Shown here piece after piece: positions 51,556-60,678 of a stretch of 64,000 nucleotides of DNA. A program made the position numbers and the translations under genes. Source of the stretch: Rahnella aquatilis CIP 78.65 = ATCC 33071 (GTDB lineage: Bacteria; Pseudomonadota; Gammaproteobacteria; Enterobacterales; Enterobacteriaceae); the NCBI RefSeq assembly GCF_000241955.1, contig NC_016818.1:2418001-2482000 (forward strand), given 5' to 3'. The notes below the pieces were generated by a model. The model was not told the DNA's origin. It saw only the letters and a list, made by a program, of their open reading frames with translations, and searched no databases. Numbering within the stretch: position 1 is the stretch's first letter; every line of letters begins with the position of its first letter.

Positions 51556-52213
51556 GCGCCGCGTTTCCTGGTAAATGACGGGACAGGGTAATGACGTTTT
51601 TGGCGTGGCGGATTTCGTTCAGGTCATGGCTCACCCATAACACGGCGATCTGCTCTTTCTCAACCAGCCCGGCAATAATGTCGTTGATGTTGATTTTATT
51701 CTCTTCATCCAGCGCGCTGGTGATTTCATCAAGCAGTAAAACATCCGGCATAAATTGCAGATTGCGCAGCAACGCGACGCGCTGCTTTTCGCCGCCGGAA
51801 AGCTCCTGTGTGCGTTTGGTCAGCATATCTTCGGATAAATTTACCCGTTTCAGCCAGTCGCGAAGCTGCCCGTCATCCGGCTTTTTATTACGGATCTGAT
51901 AAGGCAGGGCGAGGTTATCGTATACCGTTTCGCCAAACAGCGACGGCGTCTGGAAGCAGTAGGACACGCGCTGACGATACACTTCAGGTTTAATCTGCGT
52001 AATGTCTTCGCCTTTGAAATAAAGGATCCCGTCGGTCGGATTTTGCAATGAGGCAATAATCTTTAGCAACGTACTTTTCCCGCTCCCCGAAGGACCGGTC
52101 AGTAAGGTAAATTCCCCTGGATTCAGGGTGAGGGAAACAGGTTCAAGCAGCGGGATATGGTTAAGCGTAAAAGAAACGTCTTGCAGACGAAGGAGATCGG
52201 TAGGAGTGGTCAC
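51542..52213 (-). CDS. fetA: Iron export ABC transporter ATPase FetA (YbbL)
   Basis: A 223-residue ATPase. It has Walker [36 protein letters not shown] near the Q-loop, signature LSGGEKQRVALLRNLQ and Walker B VLLLDEITSALDEENK. Its length and pairing with FetB match E. coli FetA. The gene starts after a palindromic repeat that separates it from ydgA on the same strand. Confidence 0.9.
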   Translation of the reverse strand: MTTPTDLLRLQDVSFTLNHIPLLEPVSLTLNPGEFTLLTGPSGSGKSTLLKIIASLQNPTDGILYFKGEDITQIKPEVYRQRVSYCFQTPSLFGETVYDNLALPYQIRNKKPDDGQLRDWLKRVNLSEDMLTKRTQELSGGEKQRVALLRNLQFMPDVLLLDEITSALDEENKININDIIAGLVEKEQIAVLWVSHDLNEIRHAKNVITLSRHLPGNAAHESA

Positions 52214-52241
52214 GCCTGAAAAATCCTTAGGTAACTGAGGT

Positions 52242-52273
52242 TTTACTCCTCCCCTTAGCCGGGGAGGAGTAAA
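52242..52273. repeat. Dispersed GC-rich palindromic repeat, copy 7
   Basis: TTTACTCCTCCCC-TTAGCC-GGGGAGGAGTAAA with perfect 13-bp arms. The loop differs from the usual tcgc. It lies between the ydgA stop and the fetA start (both minus strand), so it may end ydgA mRNA. Confidence 0.78.
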
Positions 52274-52278
52274 GAGGA

Positions 52279-53820
52279 TTACTGAGCCGGTACCGGCGCT
52301 GGCGTCGGAGCCACCGGTGCTTCCTGCTCTGGGGTTGGTGCTGGCGCTGCCGGCCCGCCCAGGATCCCGAACAGACCTGCAAATTCCTGCAACGTCATTT
52401 TCTGGCCATTCAGGTCAACCTGATTATCAGCGTAATGGAAGTTACTGGAGAGGGTGTCATCTTTCACCGTGGTCAGTTTGAACATCTGACCCATTGCGGC
52501 CAGGCCCTGAACTTGCTGCTGAGCCAGTTTAGCAGCATCATCTGCGCTGTAGCCTTCCAGCTGAGCGACCTGCGTGGTGACCTGTGTCGCCATCGGCAGA
52601 GGGATCGTCAGTCTGGCATCAATCTTGTTTACCATCTGAGACAACATCTGATCCTGCGTCTGGGCAGGCGTCGCGGTCGGATCTTTCAGATCCAGTTGCA
52701 GGTTGAAGCTGCTTTCGCCTTTGCTGTTTTTCCAGCTCAATGGTGCAATGCTGATGCTCGGATTGCCTTTGAGCAGCAGTGGCAGATTCGCCAGCAGTAA
52801 ATCGGCGGCCTGTTGCTGATAAACAGCTGGATCAATCTGACCCTGTTGCATCAGAAGTGCGCGGGATTGCTGGTTATAATTGTCGGCGAACTGTTTCATC
52901 GCCGCGCCATCCAGTTTATCCAGTTTCACTGTCAGTTTGGCTGAACCGAAATCTGCACCCTGAATTTTCAGTGCGTCGAGAGTGTAATCCTGCTGACCGC
53001 CGATGTTATTGCCATTTTCAGAGAATTTGCTCACCAGTTTGAAGTTATCCAGCGAAGCGGCATCTTTGCCGTCAACGTTCACCAGGATTTGCTTCACAGT
53101 CAGATTCTGATCACCCACACCGACCTGGAACTTACCTTGTTTGGTGTCGCTGTCCATGCTGAAACCGGCCAGGGTCACTTTTTCAAGCTGACCCCACTGA
53201 TTTTTAGAGGTCAGGGCGATGCTGTCGGTACTGGCGTCCAGCTTCATCGCCGTCAGATCTTTGTCGACATCGACATTAATTTTACCGCCGGAGAAGGCCA
53301 GCAGGCTTTCATCTTTCTGATAGGTCACAGGAATGATGTCAGCTGCCGAAGAACTTGCCCCGCTGTAGGAAACACGGGTGTCAATGGTGACCAGAGACTT
53401 GCCTTTGGTGACATCAAACAGACCTTTCACCGTTGGCGTGTTTTGCAGTTCTGAATGAACGGAAGCCATGCTTGGGATCAGGTTGAATTTTTTCAGCTGA
53501 GCAGCGGGGAAAGGGCCATGATCGATAGTTTCGATAAAGGCAATTTCGTCACCGGTTTTCAGCAGGCTGGTGCCCGCCGTTGCGGCAGCAGGCTCCGGTT
53601 GCAGCACAATGCGCATTTTGCTGCTGAACAGCCCGCGCTGGTAATCCTGATAGCTGACTTTCAGTCCGGCTTTCGGATAAGCACTTTGCAGCTGGCTGTT
53701 GGCCGCCGCAACCTGCTCATCCATATGTTGTTCGATTAGCTTGCCCGTATACCACGAGACGCCTGTCCAGGCCGCGCCAAGGACGACAATGACGCTTACA
53801 GCGACTAACGACTTCTTCAT
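52279..53820 (-). CDS. ydgA: DUF945 protein YdgA
   Basis: A 513-residue protein with a single N-terminal anchor (residues 5-25, LVAVSVIVVLGAAWTGVSWY) and a large periplasmic part. SYQDYQRGLFSSKMRIVLQP near residue 55 is the DUF945 hallmark. The C-terminus is a Pro/Ala/Glu-rich tail (APAPTPEQEAPVAPTPAPVP). It sits next to manA as in E. coli. Function unknown; family members are envelope-associated. Confidence 0.9.
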   Translation of the reverse strand: MKKSLVAVSVIVVLGAAWTGVSWYTGKLIEQHMDEQVAAANSQLQSAYPKAGLKVSYQDYQRGLFSSKMRIVLQPEPAAATAGTSLLKTGDEIAFIETIDHGPFPAAQLKKFNLIPSMASVHSELQNTPTVKGLFDVTKGKSLVTIDTRVSYSGASSSAADIIPVTYQKDESLLAFSGGKINVDVDKDLTAMKLDASTDSIALTSKNQWGQLEKVTLAGFSMDSDTKQGKFQVGVGDQNLTVKQILVNVDGKDAASLDNFKLVSKFSENGNNIGGQQDYTLDALKIQGADFGSAKLTVKLDKLDGAAMKQFADNYNQQSRALLMQQGQIDPAVYQQQAADLLLANLPLLLKGNPSISIAPLSWKNSKGESSFNLQLDLKDPTATPAQTQDQMLSQMVNKIDARLTIPLPMATQVTTQVAQLEGYSADDAAKLAQQQVQGLAAMGQMFKLTTVKDDTLSSNFHYADNQVDLNGQKMTLQEFAGLFGILGGPAAPAPTPEQEAPVAPTPAPVPAQ

Positions 53821-53915
53821 ATCTCTGTTTATCCTTATGAAATATCCCGAAAATAAAAAACGCCTTCCGGCGTTATTTGTCTACAGAGTGTAGCTGAATC
53901 AGCAAAAAAATCACC

Positions 53916-53940
53916 AAAATGGGGCAGTTAGCCCCATTTT
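53916..53940 (-). terminator. Terminator after manA
   Basis: AAAATGGGG-CTAACTG-CCCCATTTT stem read on the minus strand, followed by GGTGATTTTTTT. It lies between manA and ydgA. Confidence 0.85.
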
Positions 53941-53954
53941 GTTTAATCAGCTGT

Positions 53955-55136
53955 TCATTTATCGAGTGTATTGAACACGCGTGCTATACGGCCGTTGCCG
54001 CTGACAGTCACCGGTGACTCAGTGGCTGACAGGAAACACGATTCACCCGGACTGAGAACCAGAGTTTGATTGTTCTTAACCAGAACGCTCTGACCTTCAA
54101 TACAGAAGACGATCGCCGCACTGTCCTGTTCCAGCGTTTGCGGTTCAGCAGCCAGGCTGTGAATCGAAAACGCAAAATCTTCGACCGGGATCGGGAAGTT
54201 GAGTTCTGCACCTTTGACAACCGGCGCGGTCAGCAATTCAGAAGCGGGCCTGGCGTTGAATTTCAGATTCGCCAGCAGCTCAGGGATATCAATGTATTTC
54301 GGCGTCAGGCCCGCGCGCAGCACGTTATCGGAGTTCGCCATCACTTCCAGCGAGACGCCTTTAAGATAAGCATGGGGCGTTTCGGCATACAGGAACATCC
54401 CTTCGCCCGGTTGCAGGGTGATCACGTTGAGCAGCAGCGGGGAGAACAGGCCGCTGTCATCAGGATAAAATTCAGAAATGCTGCGGATAGTGTCCCACGG
54501 TTCACCGTGTTGTTCATCCAGAACGGATTTCAGTACGTCCAGTGCACGGGATTTATCTTCACCTTCCAGACTCAGCAGGCCCGCAAACAGCGTCCGCAGG
54601 TGGTCAACGTCCGGAGACATCAGATAACTGGCGATTAACGGATGCGCACCGGACACGGGTTGCAGTAATGAAACAATTTCGCGCAATTCACGGAAACCGT
54701 TCATGGCCTGGAAAGGCGTCAGGGCATAGACCAGTTCAGGTTTGTGGTTCGGATCTTTATAGTTACGCTCGGCGGCATCCAGCGGAATACCGGCGGCATT
54801 TTCTTTGGCGTAGCCTATTTCAGCGGCACTTTTGCTCGGGTGCACCTGAATCGACAGAGGCTGATCGGCACACAACACTTTAAACAGGAAAGGCAATTCC
54901 CCAAAGCGCTTGGCCACTTTGTCGCCCAGTTGCGCCGTCAGATCGGCACTGATTTGGTCGCGCAGGGAGATGTCCTCGCCATGGGAATTCTCAACCCGGG
55001 AGCTACTTTTCGGATGGGCCCCCATCCACAGTTCAGCCATCGGACGGCCTTCTGCGTCTTTAATTCCGTAGAGTTTAGTCAGCGCGTCTTTACTGCCCCA
55101 GGCGTAATTTTGTACACCGTTATGCATCTTTTGCAT
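53955..55136 (-). CDS. manA: Mannose-6-phosphate isomerase class I
   Basis: A 393-residue type I PMI interconverting mannose-6-P and fructose-6-P. It has the start MQKMHNGVQNYAWGSKDALT as in E. coli, zinc residues in LSIQVHPSKSAAEIGYA (Gln, His), HKPELVYAL (Glu) and FLYAETPHAYLKGVSLE (His). It supplies GDP-mannose precursors and mannose catabolism. It is divergent from fumC across 246 bp. Confidence 0.95.
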   Translation of the reverse strand: MQKMHNGVQNYAWGSKDALTKLYGIKDAEGRPMAELWMGAHPKSSSRVENSHGEDISLRDQISADLTAQLGDKVAKRFGELPFLFKVLCADQPLSIQVHPSKSAAEIGYAKENAAGIPLDAAERNYKDPNHKPELVYALTPFQAMNGFRELREIVSLLQPVSGAHPLIASYLMSPDVDHLRTLFAGLLSLEGEDKSRALDVLKSVLDEQHGEPWDTIRSISEFYPDDSGLFSPLLLNVITLQPGEGMFLYAETPHAYLKGVSLEVMANSDNVLRAGLTPKYIDIPELLANLKFNARPASELLTAPVVKGAELNFPIPVEDFAFSIHSLAAEPQTLEQDSAAIVFCIEGQSVLVKNNQTLVLSPGESCFLSATESPVTVSGNGRIARVFNTLDK

Positions 55137-55382
55137 TGCTTCATCCTGAATAGAAAATATTGCCGACTAGTAAACAATGACGAGGGCGGCTTTACAACTG
55201 CGAAGGCCCAAAAAATGCGGCTGACATACATTTTCAGATTGGGGATCGAATCGAATTATACGCCAGGCTTATATGTCACTATAATCAACAGGCCGCCAAC
55301 GGATGCGTGGGAGCGCGTGCGGCAAATAAAACCCTGCAAAAAAACTGATTTATCATCGCAATAAGCATCTAAGGAGACAGTA

Positions 55383-56780
55383 ATGGCATCTACACGCGTT
55401 GAGAAAGACTCAATGGGGCCAATTGATGTTCCGGCAGATAAGCTTTGGGGCGCACAGACGCAACGTTCCCTCGAGCACTTTCGTATTTCCTCTGAAAAAA
55501 TGCCCACGGCGCTGATCCACGCGCTGGCACTGACGAAACGTGCGGCAGCCAGCGTCAATATGGATCTCGGACTACTGCCTGCTGAGCGGGCAAACGCCAT
55601 TATTGCCGCTGCCGATGAAGTGCTGGCGGACAAGCATTCTGCCGAATTTCCGCTGTCCATCTGGCAGACCGGATCTGGCACCCAGACCAACATGAATATG
55701 AATGAAGTGCTGGCTAACCGGGCAAGTGAAATTCTCGGTGGCGTGCGCGGCGAAGAACGTAAAGTTCACCCGAACGATGATGTGAACAAGAGCCAAAGTT
55801 CTAACGATGTTTTCCCGACGGCCATGCACGTGGCGGCGGTGATTGAGTTGCGCGAAACCCTGATCCCGCAACTGAAAGTGCTGCATAAAACGCTGTCCGA
55901 TAAAGCTACGGCCTACCGCGACATTGTGAAAATTGGTCGTACGCATTTACAGGATGCCACGCCGCTGACGCTGGGACAGGAAATTTCCGGCTGGATGGCC
56001 ATGCTGGGGCATAGCCTCACGCACATTGAAAACAGCATCCCGCATATTGCCGAACTGGCGCTTGGCGGAACGGCAGTCGGTACCGGCCTGAATACACATC
56101 CTGAATACGCCGTGCGCGTGGCGAAAGCGCTGGCAGAACTGACCAGACAGCCGTTTGTGACGTCGCCGAATAAGTTCGAAGCGCTGGCCACTTGCGATGC
56201 ACTGGTCCATGGCCACGGTGCGCTGAAAGGGCTGGCTGCTTCGCTGATGAAAATCGCCAACGACGTGCGCTGGTTATCTTCCGGCCCGCGTTGCGGCATT
56301 GGCGAGATCTCGATTCCGGAGAACGAACCGGGGAGTTCGATTATGCCGGGCAAAGTGAACCCGACGCAGTGCGAAGCCATGACTATGTTGTGCGCGCAGG
56401 TGCTGGGAAATGACGTTGCAGTGAACATTGGCGGCGCATCCGGTAACTTTGAGCTGAACGTGTTCCGCCCGCTGGTCATCCATAACTTCCTGCAATCCGT
56501 TCGTTTGCTGGCGGATGGTATCAGCGGTTTTAACGAGCATTGTGCGGTCGGCATTGAACCTAACCGTGATCGTATTACCCAGTTGCTGAATGAATCGCTG
56601 ATGCTGGTCACCGCGCTGAATACGCATATCGGCTATGACAAAGCTGCTGAAATTGCCAAGAAAGCCCATAAAGAGGGGCTGACTCTCAAGGCGTCGGCGC
56701 TGAAACTCGGTTATCTGACCGAAGAACAGTTCGACGAGTGGGTGCGTCCTGAAGCGATGGTGGGCAGCATGAAGGCCTGA
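55383..56780 (+). CDS. fumC: Fumarase C (class II fumarate hydratase)
   Basis: A 465-residue iron-independent fumarase of the TCA cycle. It shows [19 protein letters not shown] near residue 100, [14 protein letters not shown] (site A), [16 protein letters not shown] with the catalytic His, and the family signature [15 protein letters not shown] near residue 318. AAGGAGA precedes the ATG. The manA-fumC-tus order matches the E. coli terminus, minus the linked fumA. Confidence 0.96.
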   Translation: MASTRVEKDSMGPIDVPADKLWGAQTQRSLEHFRISSEKMPTALIHALALTKRAAASVNMDLGLLPAERANAIIAAADEVLADKHSAEFPLSIWQTGSGTQTNMNMNEVLANRASEILGGVRGEERKVHPNDDVNKSQSSNDVFPTAMHVAAVIELRETLIPQLKVLHKTLSDKATAYRDIVKIGRTHLQDATPLTLGQEISGWMAMLGHSLTHIENSIPHIAELALGGTAVGTGLNTHPEYAVRVAKALAELTRQPFVTSPNKFEALATCDALVHGHGALKGLAASLMKIANDVRWLSSGPRCGIGEISIPENEPGSSIMPGKVNPTQCEAMTMLCAQVLGNDVAVNIGGASGNFELNVFRPLVIHNFLQSVRLLADGISGFNEHCAVGIEPNRDRITQLLNESLMLVTALNTHIGYDKAAEIAKKAHKEGLTLKASALKLGYLTEEQFDEWVRPEAMVGSMKA

Positions 56781-56806
56781 AGGACCACATTGCTGATGAT
56801 GAAATG

Positions 56807-56831
56807 AGGTCCGGGAAACCGGACCTTTTTT
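56807..56831. terminator. Terminator between fumC and tus
   Basis: AGGTCCGG-GAAA-CCGGACCT with TTTTTT on the plus strand; it ends fumC and may also serve convergent tus. Confidence 0.9.
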
Positions 56832-56840
56832 CTGGCTGAT

Positions 56841-57776
56841 TTATAAAGGATGATCGGTATAAAGGTGCAGGCGTTTAATCAGCAGACTCAGCGGCTGCGA
56901 CTGCGGTTTGTATTTGTGTTTGATCATCGTGACATCATAATCCGGTAATACTCCCAGCTTCGGCATCTGCATCATCGGTGACCGAAGACACAACGCAATC
57001 AGCGGCAGCGGGCAGGGATGTTGCACCTGCTTCTGATTGTCGCGGTACCAGACGCGGGCAATGGGCTGAACTTTCACCGGGCGTTTGAATTTGAGCGCCG
57101 CATGTTCAGGCAGACGCTTCACGTCCATCATCTCGCGGTTAATATTTTCCATCCATTGCTCACGGGTATAAGGCGAGACAGCGCGCCCGGAATTCAGGCT
57201 TTTTTCCAGCTGTGCCAGGACTTCGTCGCGGGTCACATTCTTAATAATGTGTTTGTTCGCCCAACCAAAGCGCACGGAATCCGGGTCATTGAGATATGTC
57301 ACCGAACGGTAAGCGTTGAGCGTTATCAGGCCGCGAAGGTGGGTATGCACAAACTCAAAACGCTGTTCACGGGCGAGACCGGATTCAACGGTCACGATGT
57401 GTTCCAGCTCAGCTTTCAGCTTATTCACTTCTTCAATCAGCAGCAGGGCAGACTGATGCTCCGCCGCGTCCACGGCATAACACAACACACCGGGTAAACG
57501 GACGGCGGATTTACTGCTGACATTCTCGTTATTATGATGAATAAACAGACGTTGAAAATGCTGTAACGCCAGATGCTGTGCAGCTTCGCCGGTGTGAGGC
57601 GTGACCGTAATTTTGTCCGCCGGATTATGTTCTTCGCCTTTCGCCACTTCAGGCAAGGCAAAGACCCGCGCCTGCAATAATTCCAGTCGCCCCAGGAAAT
57701 TCCCCAGATCGTGCAATGCCATTTCCAGCTCGTTAAAACAACCGTTCATCCGGGCAATTAAATCATAATCCGCCAT
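56841..57776 (-). CDS. tus: Replication terminator protein Tus
   Basis: A 311-residue Ter-binding protein (E. coli 309). Conserved blocks include VARVFALPEV-like ARVFALPEVAKGEEHNP, SSKSAVRLPGVLCY, LEHIVTVESGL, GLITLNAYR, RFGWANKHIIKNVTRDEVLA and KRPVKVQPIARVWY, which contain DNA-contact residues. It binds Ter sites and blocks DnaB helicase from one side. A Ter site overlaps its promoter region 10 bp upstream of the ATG, as at E. coli TerB, so it represses itself. Confidence 0.96.
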   Translation of the reverse strand: MADYDLIARMNGCFNELEMALHDLGNFLGRLELLQARVFALPEVAKGEEHNPADKITVTPHTGEAAQHLALQHFQRLFIHHNNENVSSKSAVRLPGVLCYAVDAAEHQSALLLIEEVNKLKAELEHIVTVESGLAREQRFEFVHTHLRGLITLNAYRSVTYLNDPDSVRFGWANKHIIKNVTRDEVLAQLEKSLNSGRAVSPYTREQWMENINREMMDVKRLPEHAALKFKRPVKVQPIARVWYRDNQKQVQHPCPLPLIALCLRSPMMQMPKLGVLPDYDVTMIKHKYKPQSQPLSLLIKRLHLYTDHPL

Positions 57777-57786
57777 AAACCCTCCA

Positions 57787-57802
57787 GTTAGTTACAACAT
57801 AC
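57787..57802 (-). other. Ter site (TerB-like) upstream of tus
   Basis: On the minus strand GTATGTTGTAACTAAC matches the Ter core (ATGTTGTAACTAA) perfectly. From the E. coli polarity, in which the GTATG side is non-permissive, forks moving toward lower coordinates would be arrested. It doubles as the tus operator. Confidence 0.93.
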
Positions 57803-57941
57803 AGTTTAGGTCATAACCACAATATGTGCACACATCAATAACGGGGAAATTATAAGCTTTAAGTATCAATGGATTCGGGCAGGCAGAAACTCACTGCTTA
57901 TTGGATATCAATGAGTTACTGCAAGGCTAATTTTTAAATAA

Positions 57942-58490
57942 TCACACCAGGGTGGTAGCAATATGATTGATTCTTTGCGAAGAGATTGGTGCTTCGATTT
58001 GAATTTCATCAACGCTGTTGAAATCGCGGATGAGCGCAGTATGTGCCAGCGATCTTGCCTCAGCAACTGACATACCTGCCAGTAATTCAGCCGGTAAAGA
58101 GTTTAATATCGCCTCGATGAGCGCATTTTGATCACGTTGGTAATTTTCAACAAATGAAAAACTGCGTTTCCCTATGATATTGATTTCATAAAGATACTGA
58201 AAATTTTTTTTTCCCGTAAATGTTCTTGTTTTCAGGAATTCCTTAGCACCTTTTTTGGTTCTGGATGCAAAAACCGTATTATCCCCGAATACCCGAAACT
58301 CTGCTTCATCCCGGCTTGTTGTTCCGATAAACCCCTGCGCCTTTATCATGTCCGGCTCTCGTGAATCGTATCGATAAGCACAAGAATTTCCTATGGAAAT
58401 AAAGAATTTAGGAAAGGTATCATTCGTCACCGTTCCTTTTCCGTGAGCGGGGGTTGATGGGCTAAATATACGACTTAAACGACTAAACAT
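57942..58490 (-). CDS. Pertussis/cholera-toxin-like mono-ADP-ribosyltransferase
   Basis: A 182-residue protein with an R-S-E class ART core. AYRYDSREPDMIKAQGF carries Arg40 and is strikingly like pertussis S1 (YRYDSRPP) and cholera A1 (YRADSRPP). VFASRTKKGAKEF around residues 73-85 fits the STS strand, FQYLYEINI a core strand, and Glu135 in LPAELLAG aligns with the catalytic Glu of S1 (SEYLA). The start at 58490 follows AGGATGG; the frame is open upstream into tag antisense but has no ribosome site. No signal peptide, B subunit or immunity gene is seen. It is AT-rich compared with tag and tus. Likely an effector or toxin; the target is unknown. Confidence 0.7.
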   Translation of the reverse strand: MFSRLSRIFSPSTPAHGKGTVTNDTFPKFFISIGNSCAYRYDSREPDMIKAQGFIGTTSRDEAEFRVFGDNTVFASRTKKGAKEFLKTRTFTGKKNFQYLYEINIIGKRSFSFVENYQRDQNALIEAILNSLPAELLAGMSVAEARSLAHTALIRDFNSVDEIQIEAPISSQRINHIATTLV

Positions 58491-58600
58491 GGTTCCATCC
58501 TGTTTATAAAGACGCGCAATATAATTCCTGTGCTTAAAAAATATGATGACACAAATCAATCTCGTTAGAATAAAGGACTTTTTGATTTCAGGAGTTCGCC

Positions 58601-59167
58601 ATGACTGACCTGATCCGTTGCCTGTGGGGCACAAATGACCCGATGATGATTGATTATCACGATCATGAATGGGGAAAGCCGGTGCGTGACAGCCGGGCAC
58701 TGTGGGAAAAACTGATGCTGGATGGTTTTCAGGCGGGGTTATCCTGGCGGATTGTGCTGAAAAAACGTGATGCATTGCGGCTGGCTTTTTGTCAATTTGA
58801 ACCCGAAAAAGTCGCCGGATTTACCGAAGAAGACATCGAACGGCTGATGAACAACGCCGATATTATCCGCTCCCGCAGCAAAATCACGGCGGTGATCGGG
58901 AATGCCCGTGCATATCTCGCCATGCAGCAGGCGGGAGAAGATTTCGGTAAGTGGATCTGGTCACAAATCGGCGGAAAAGCGATTCAGCATACCGGGCCGG
59001 TACCCACCCAGAATGCGATGTCAGAACGTATTTCGAAAGATTTAAAAAAACGCGGCTTTAAGTTCGTCGGGCCGACAATTGTCTACGCTTGGCTGGAAGC
59101 AACCGGCCTGATTAATACCCATCATCCGGATTGTTTCCGCCGGGCACAGGTGGCGAAAGAAGCCTGA
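58601..59167 (+). CDS. tag: DNA-3-methyladenine glycosylase I
   Basis: A 188-residue HhH-fold glycosylase removing 3-methyladenine. The zinc-snap residues are seen in RCLWGTNDPMMIDYHDHEWG (Cys, His) and NTHHPDCFRR (His, Cys). The catalytic/recognition region is FQAGLSWRIVLKKRDALR and the HhH-adjacent VGPTIVYAWLEATGL. Constitutive alkylation repair. Confidence 0.94.
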   Translation: MTDLIRCLWGTNDPMMIDYHDHEWGKPVRDSRALWEKLMLDGFQAGLSWRIVLKKRDALRLAFCQFEPEKVAGFTEEDIERLMNNADIIRSRSKITAVIGNARAYLAMQQAGEDFGKWIWSQIGGKAIQHTGPVPTQNAMSERISKDLKKRGFKFVGPTIVYAWLEATGLINTHHPDCFRRAQVAKEA

Positions 59168-59179
59168 ATTATCGAAGGG

Positions 59180-59204
59180 CGCGCAGGGAAGGGTTCCCGG
59201 CGCG
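59180..59204. terminator. Terminator between tag and the fic fusion gene
   Basis: CGCGCAGGGAA-GGG-TTCCCGGCGCG stem (one mismatch) followed by TTTGTG; T-tract weak. It separates two convergent genes. Confidence 0.65.
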
Positions 59205-59213
59205 TTTGTGCTA

Positions 59214-60665
59214 TTAACGCAGGCAAAACTCGATCATAAATAATTCTTTCAGCCCCGGATAAATCTCGCTGATGATTTGTTTCAGTTCATCCAGCGTCAT
59301 ATTTTCCTGCATGGCGTGCTGATCGTTGAGATCATCGAACTGTACGGGAGTCACCGCGATAATCTCAATATTGCAGAAAAACACGTCATCTTCATAACGG
59401 CTGACGCGAACCTGATCGCCTGCAGTAAAATCCGCGTCGCTGGCTTCACGCAGGGTGATCGTTTTACGGCCAGCAAGAATATCAGCCTCAAAACGACCGT
59501 AAAAAGTGATATTTTTCATGGAGTTTTCTGCCTTAAAAATATTGAGTGCTCGGTTAATGTTATAACGCGTGCTCCGACCGCCAGAGGCAGATTTAATCAG
59601 GCAACCTCGCGAGATAAGATCGGCCAGGTGTCGGGTGGCAGTGGCTTTACTGACTTTGGCCACTTTCTGATACTGACTGGCGTTTATGCCTTCAGCGAAA
59701 CCTTTTTCGCCGCCATCGAGCAACCGGTTAAGCACTTTTATCTGTCCCGCAGACAGATTGCTGGCGTGGTAAATCTGCCAGAAACGCGATTTATCCAGCG
59801 TCAGGTCAATGCGCTGAATTGCCGTATCCACAGTAGATTCAAGCATTTGCAAAAACCAGCTTAACCAGGGTGTCAGATCCATGTCTCCGCGCTGAGTTTT
59901 CTCAAGCACATCATAATATCTGTTACGGTGAGTAAGAATCGCCTCCGACATGGCATACAACCGCACGCTGTCGTGATCCGCCTGGAAGAGTGCCATATCG
60001 GTCAGTGCCCGGGTAATACGACCGTTACCATCTTCAAACGGATGAAGTGTGATGAACCAGAAATGAGCAAGTGCAGCACGAAGCAGGGGATCCAATGCAG
60101 GGCGGAACAACGACAGGTTGTACCATTCAATAAACTGGAGAAGTTCACTCGTTAACTGCTCACGCGGAGGTGCCTGATAATGCACTTTTTCATGACCCAC
60201 ACGTCCGGAAACAACGCGCATGGTGTCATCGCCACGCCATTGTCCCCGCCTCAGATAAGAAGGTGCAGGCTCGGCAAATAACCAGCAATGCCATTGAAAA
60301 AGACGGGCTTCTGACAACAAAACGTCTTCAGGATTAAAGACATCCATCATCATTTTCGCGAGACCTTCAGAGCGTTCCGTCATGCTGGCCGCGGGCTGAA
60401 CGGCAATGCCCAAACGTTTAGCCAGAGACGAACGGACAGAATGGGCATCGAGTCGTTCGTTTTCAATCTCTGAAGATGCAAGAATGTTGTTCACCATGGC
60501 TTCAAGGGAATATCCGGTGGCTTCATCCCCAGGGCGAGATTCTACTTTACCCACCAGTTTACCCATTTTTAGCCGCGTTTGTCGCAACAGCGGTTGTACA
60601 ACATCATCATCCCAGTTGAACTGAGGCCAGTCTGGTTTTTGCCAGATCCATTGCTTGTTATCCAT
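59214..60665 (-). CDS. Fic-domain AMPylase-type protein fused to a YqfB-like ASCH domain
   Basis: A 483-residue two-part protein. Residues 1-85 are a DUF4172-type region with SSEIEN at 64-69, fitting the class II Fic inhibitory helix motif (Glu68). The Fic motif HPFEDGNGR is at 208-216, so transfer of AMP (or another NMP) is predicted to be possible but self-inhibited. A winged HTH is at about 330-375 (YQKVAKVSKATATRHLADLI). Residues 383-483 match YqfB (N4-acetylcytidine amidohydrolase, ASCH): ILAGRKTITLRE and MQENMTLDELKQ contain the Lys, Thr and Glu expected in its active site. The start at 60665 is used because an earlier ATG lies within the -10 promoter box. Confidence 0.8.
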   Translation of the reverse strand: MDNKQWIWQKPDWPQFNWDDDVVQPLLRQTRLKMGKLVGKVESRPGDEATGYSLEAMVNNILASSEIENERLDAHSVRSSLAKRLGIAVQPAASMTERSEGLAKMMMDVFNPEDVLLSEARLFQWHCWLFAEPAPSYLRRGQWRGDDTMRVVSGRVGHEKVHYQAPPREQLTSELLQFIEWYNLSLFRPALDPLLRAALAHFWFITLHPFEDGNGRITRALTDMALFQADHDSVRLYAMSEAILTHRNRYYDVLEKTQRGDMDLTPWLSWFLQMLESTVDTAIQRIDLTLDKSRFWQIYHASNLSAGQIKVLNRLLDGGEKGFAEGINASQYQKVAKVSKATATRHLADLISRGCLIKSASGGRSTRYNINRALNIFKAENSMKNITFYGRFEADILAGRKTITLREASDADFTAGDQVRVSRYEDDVFFCNIEIIAVTPVQFDDLNDQHAMQENMTLDELKQIISEIYPGLKELFMIEFCLR

Positions 60666-60678
60666 AACGGGAACCTGT

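Noticed and set aside
58491..58775. The ART reading frame is open for 95 more codons upstream, which would give a 277-residue protein.
   Set aside because: That part overlaps tag on the other strand, has no ribosome site, and codes for a composition unlike a protein domain; the ATG at 58490 has AGGATGG before it.
57942..60665. ART and Fic genes as one toxin-immunity cluster around tag.
   Set aside because: They are separated by tag with its own orientation and terminator, and the Fic gene has its own autoregulated promoter; no immunity-like small gene lies beside the ART.
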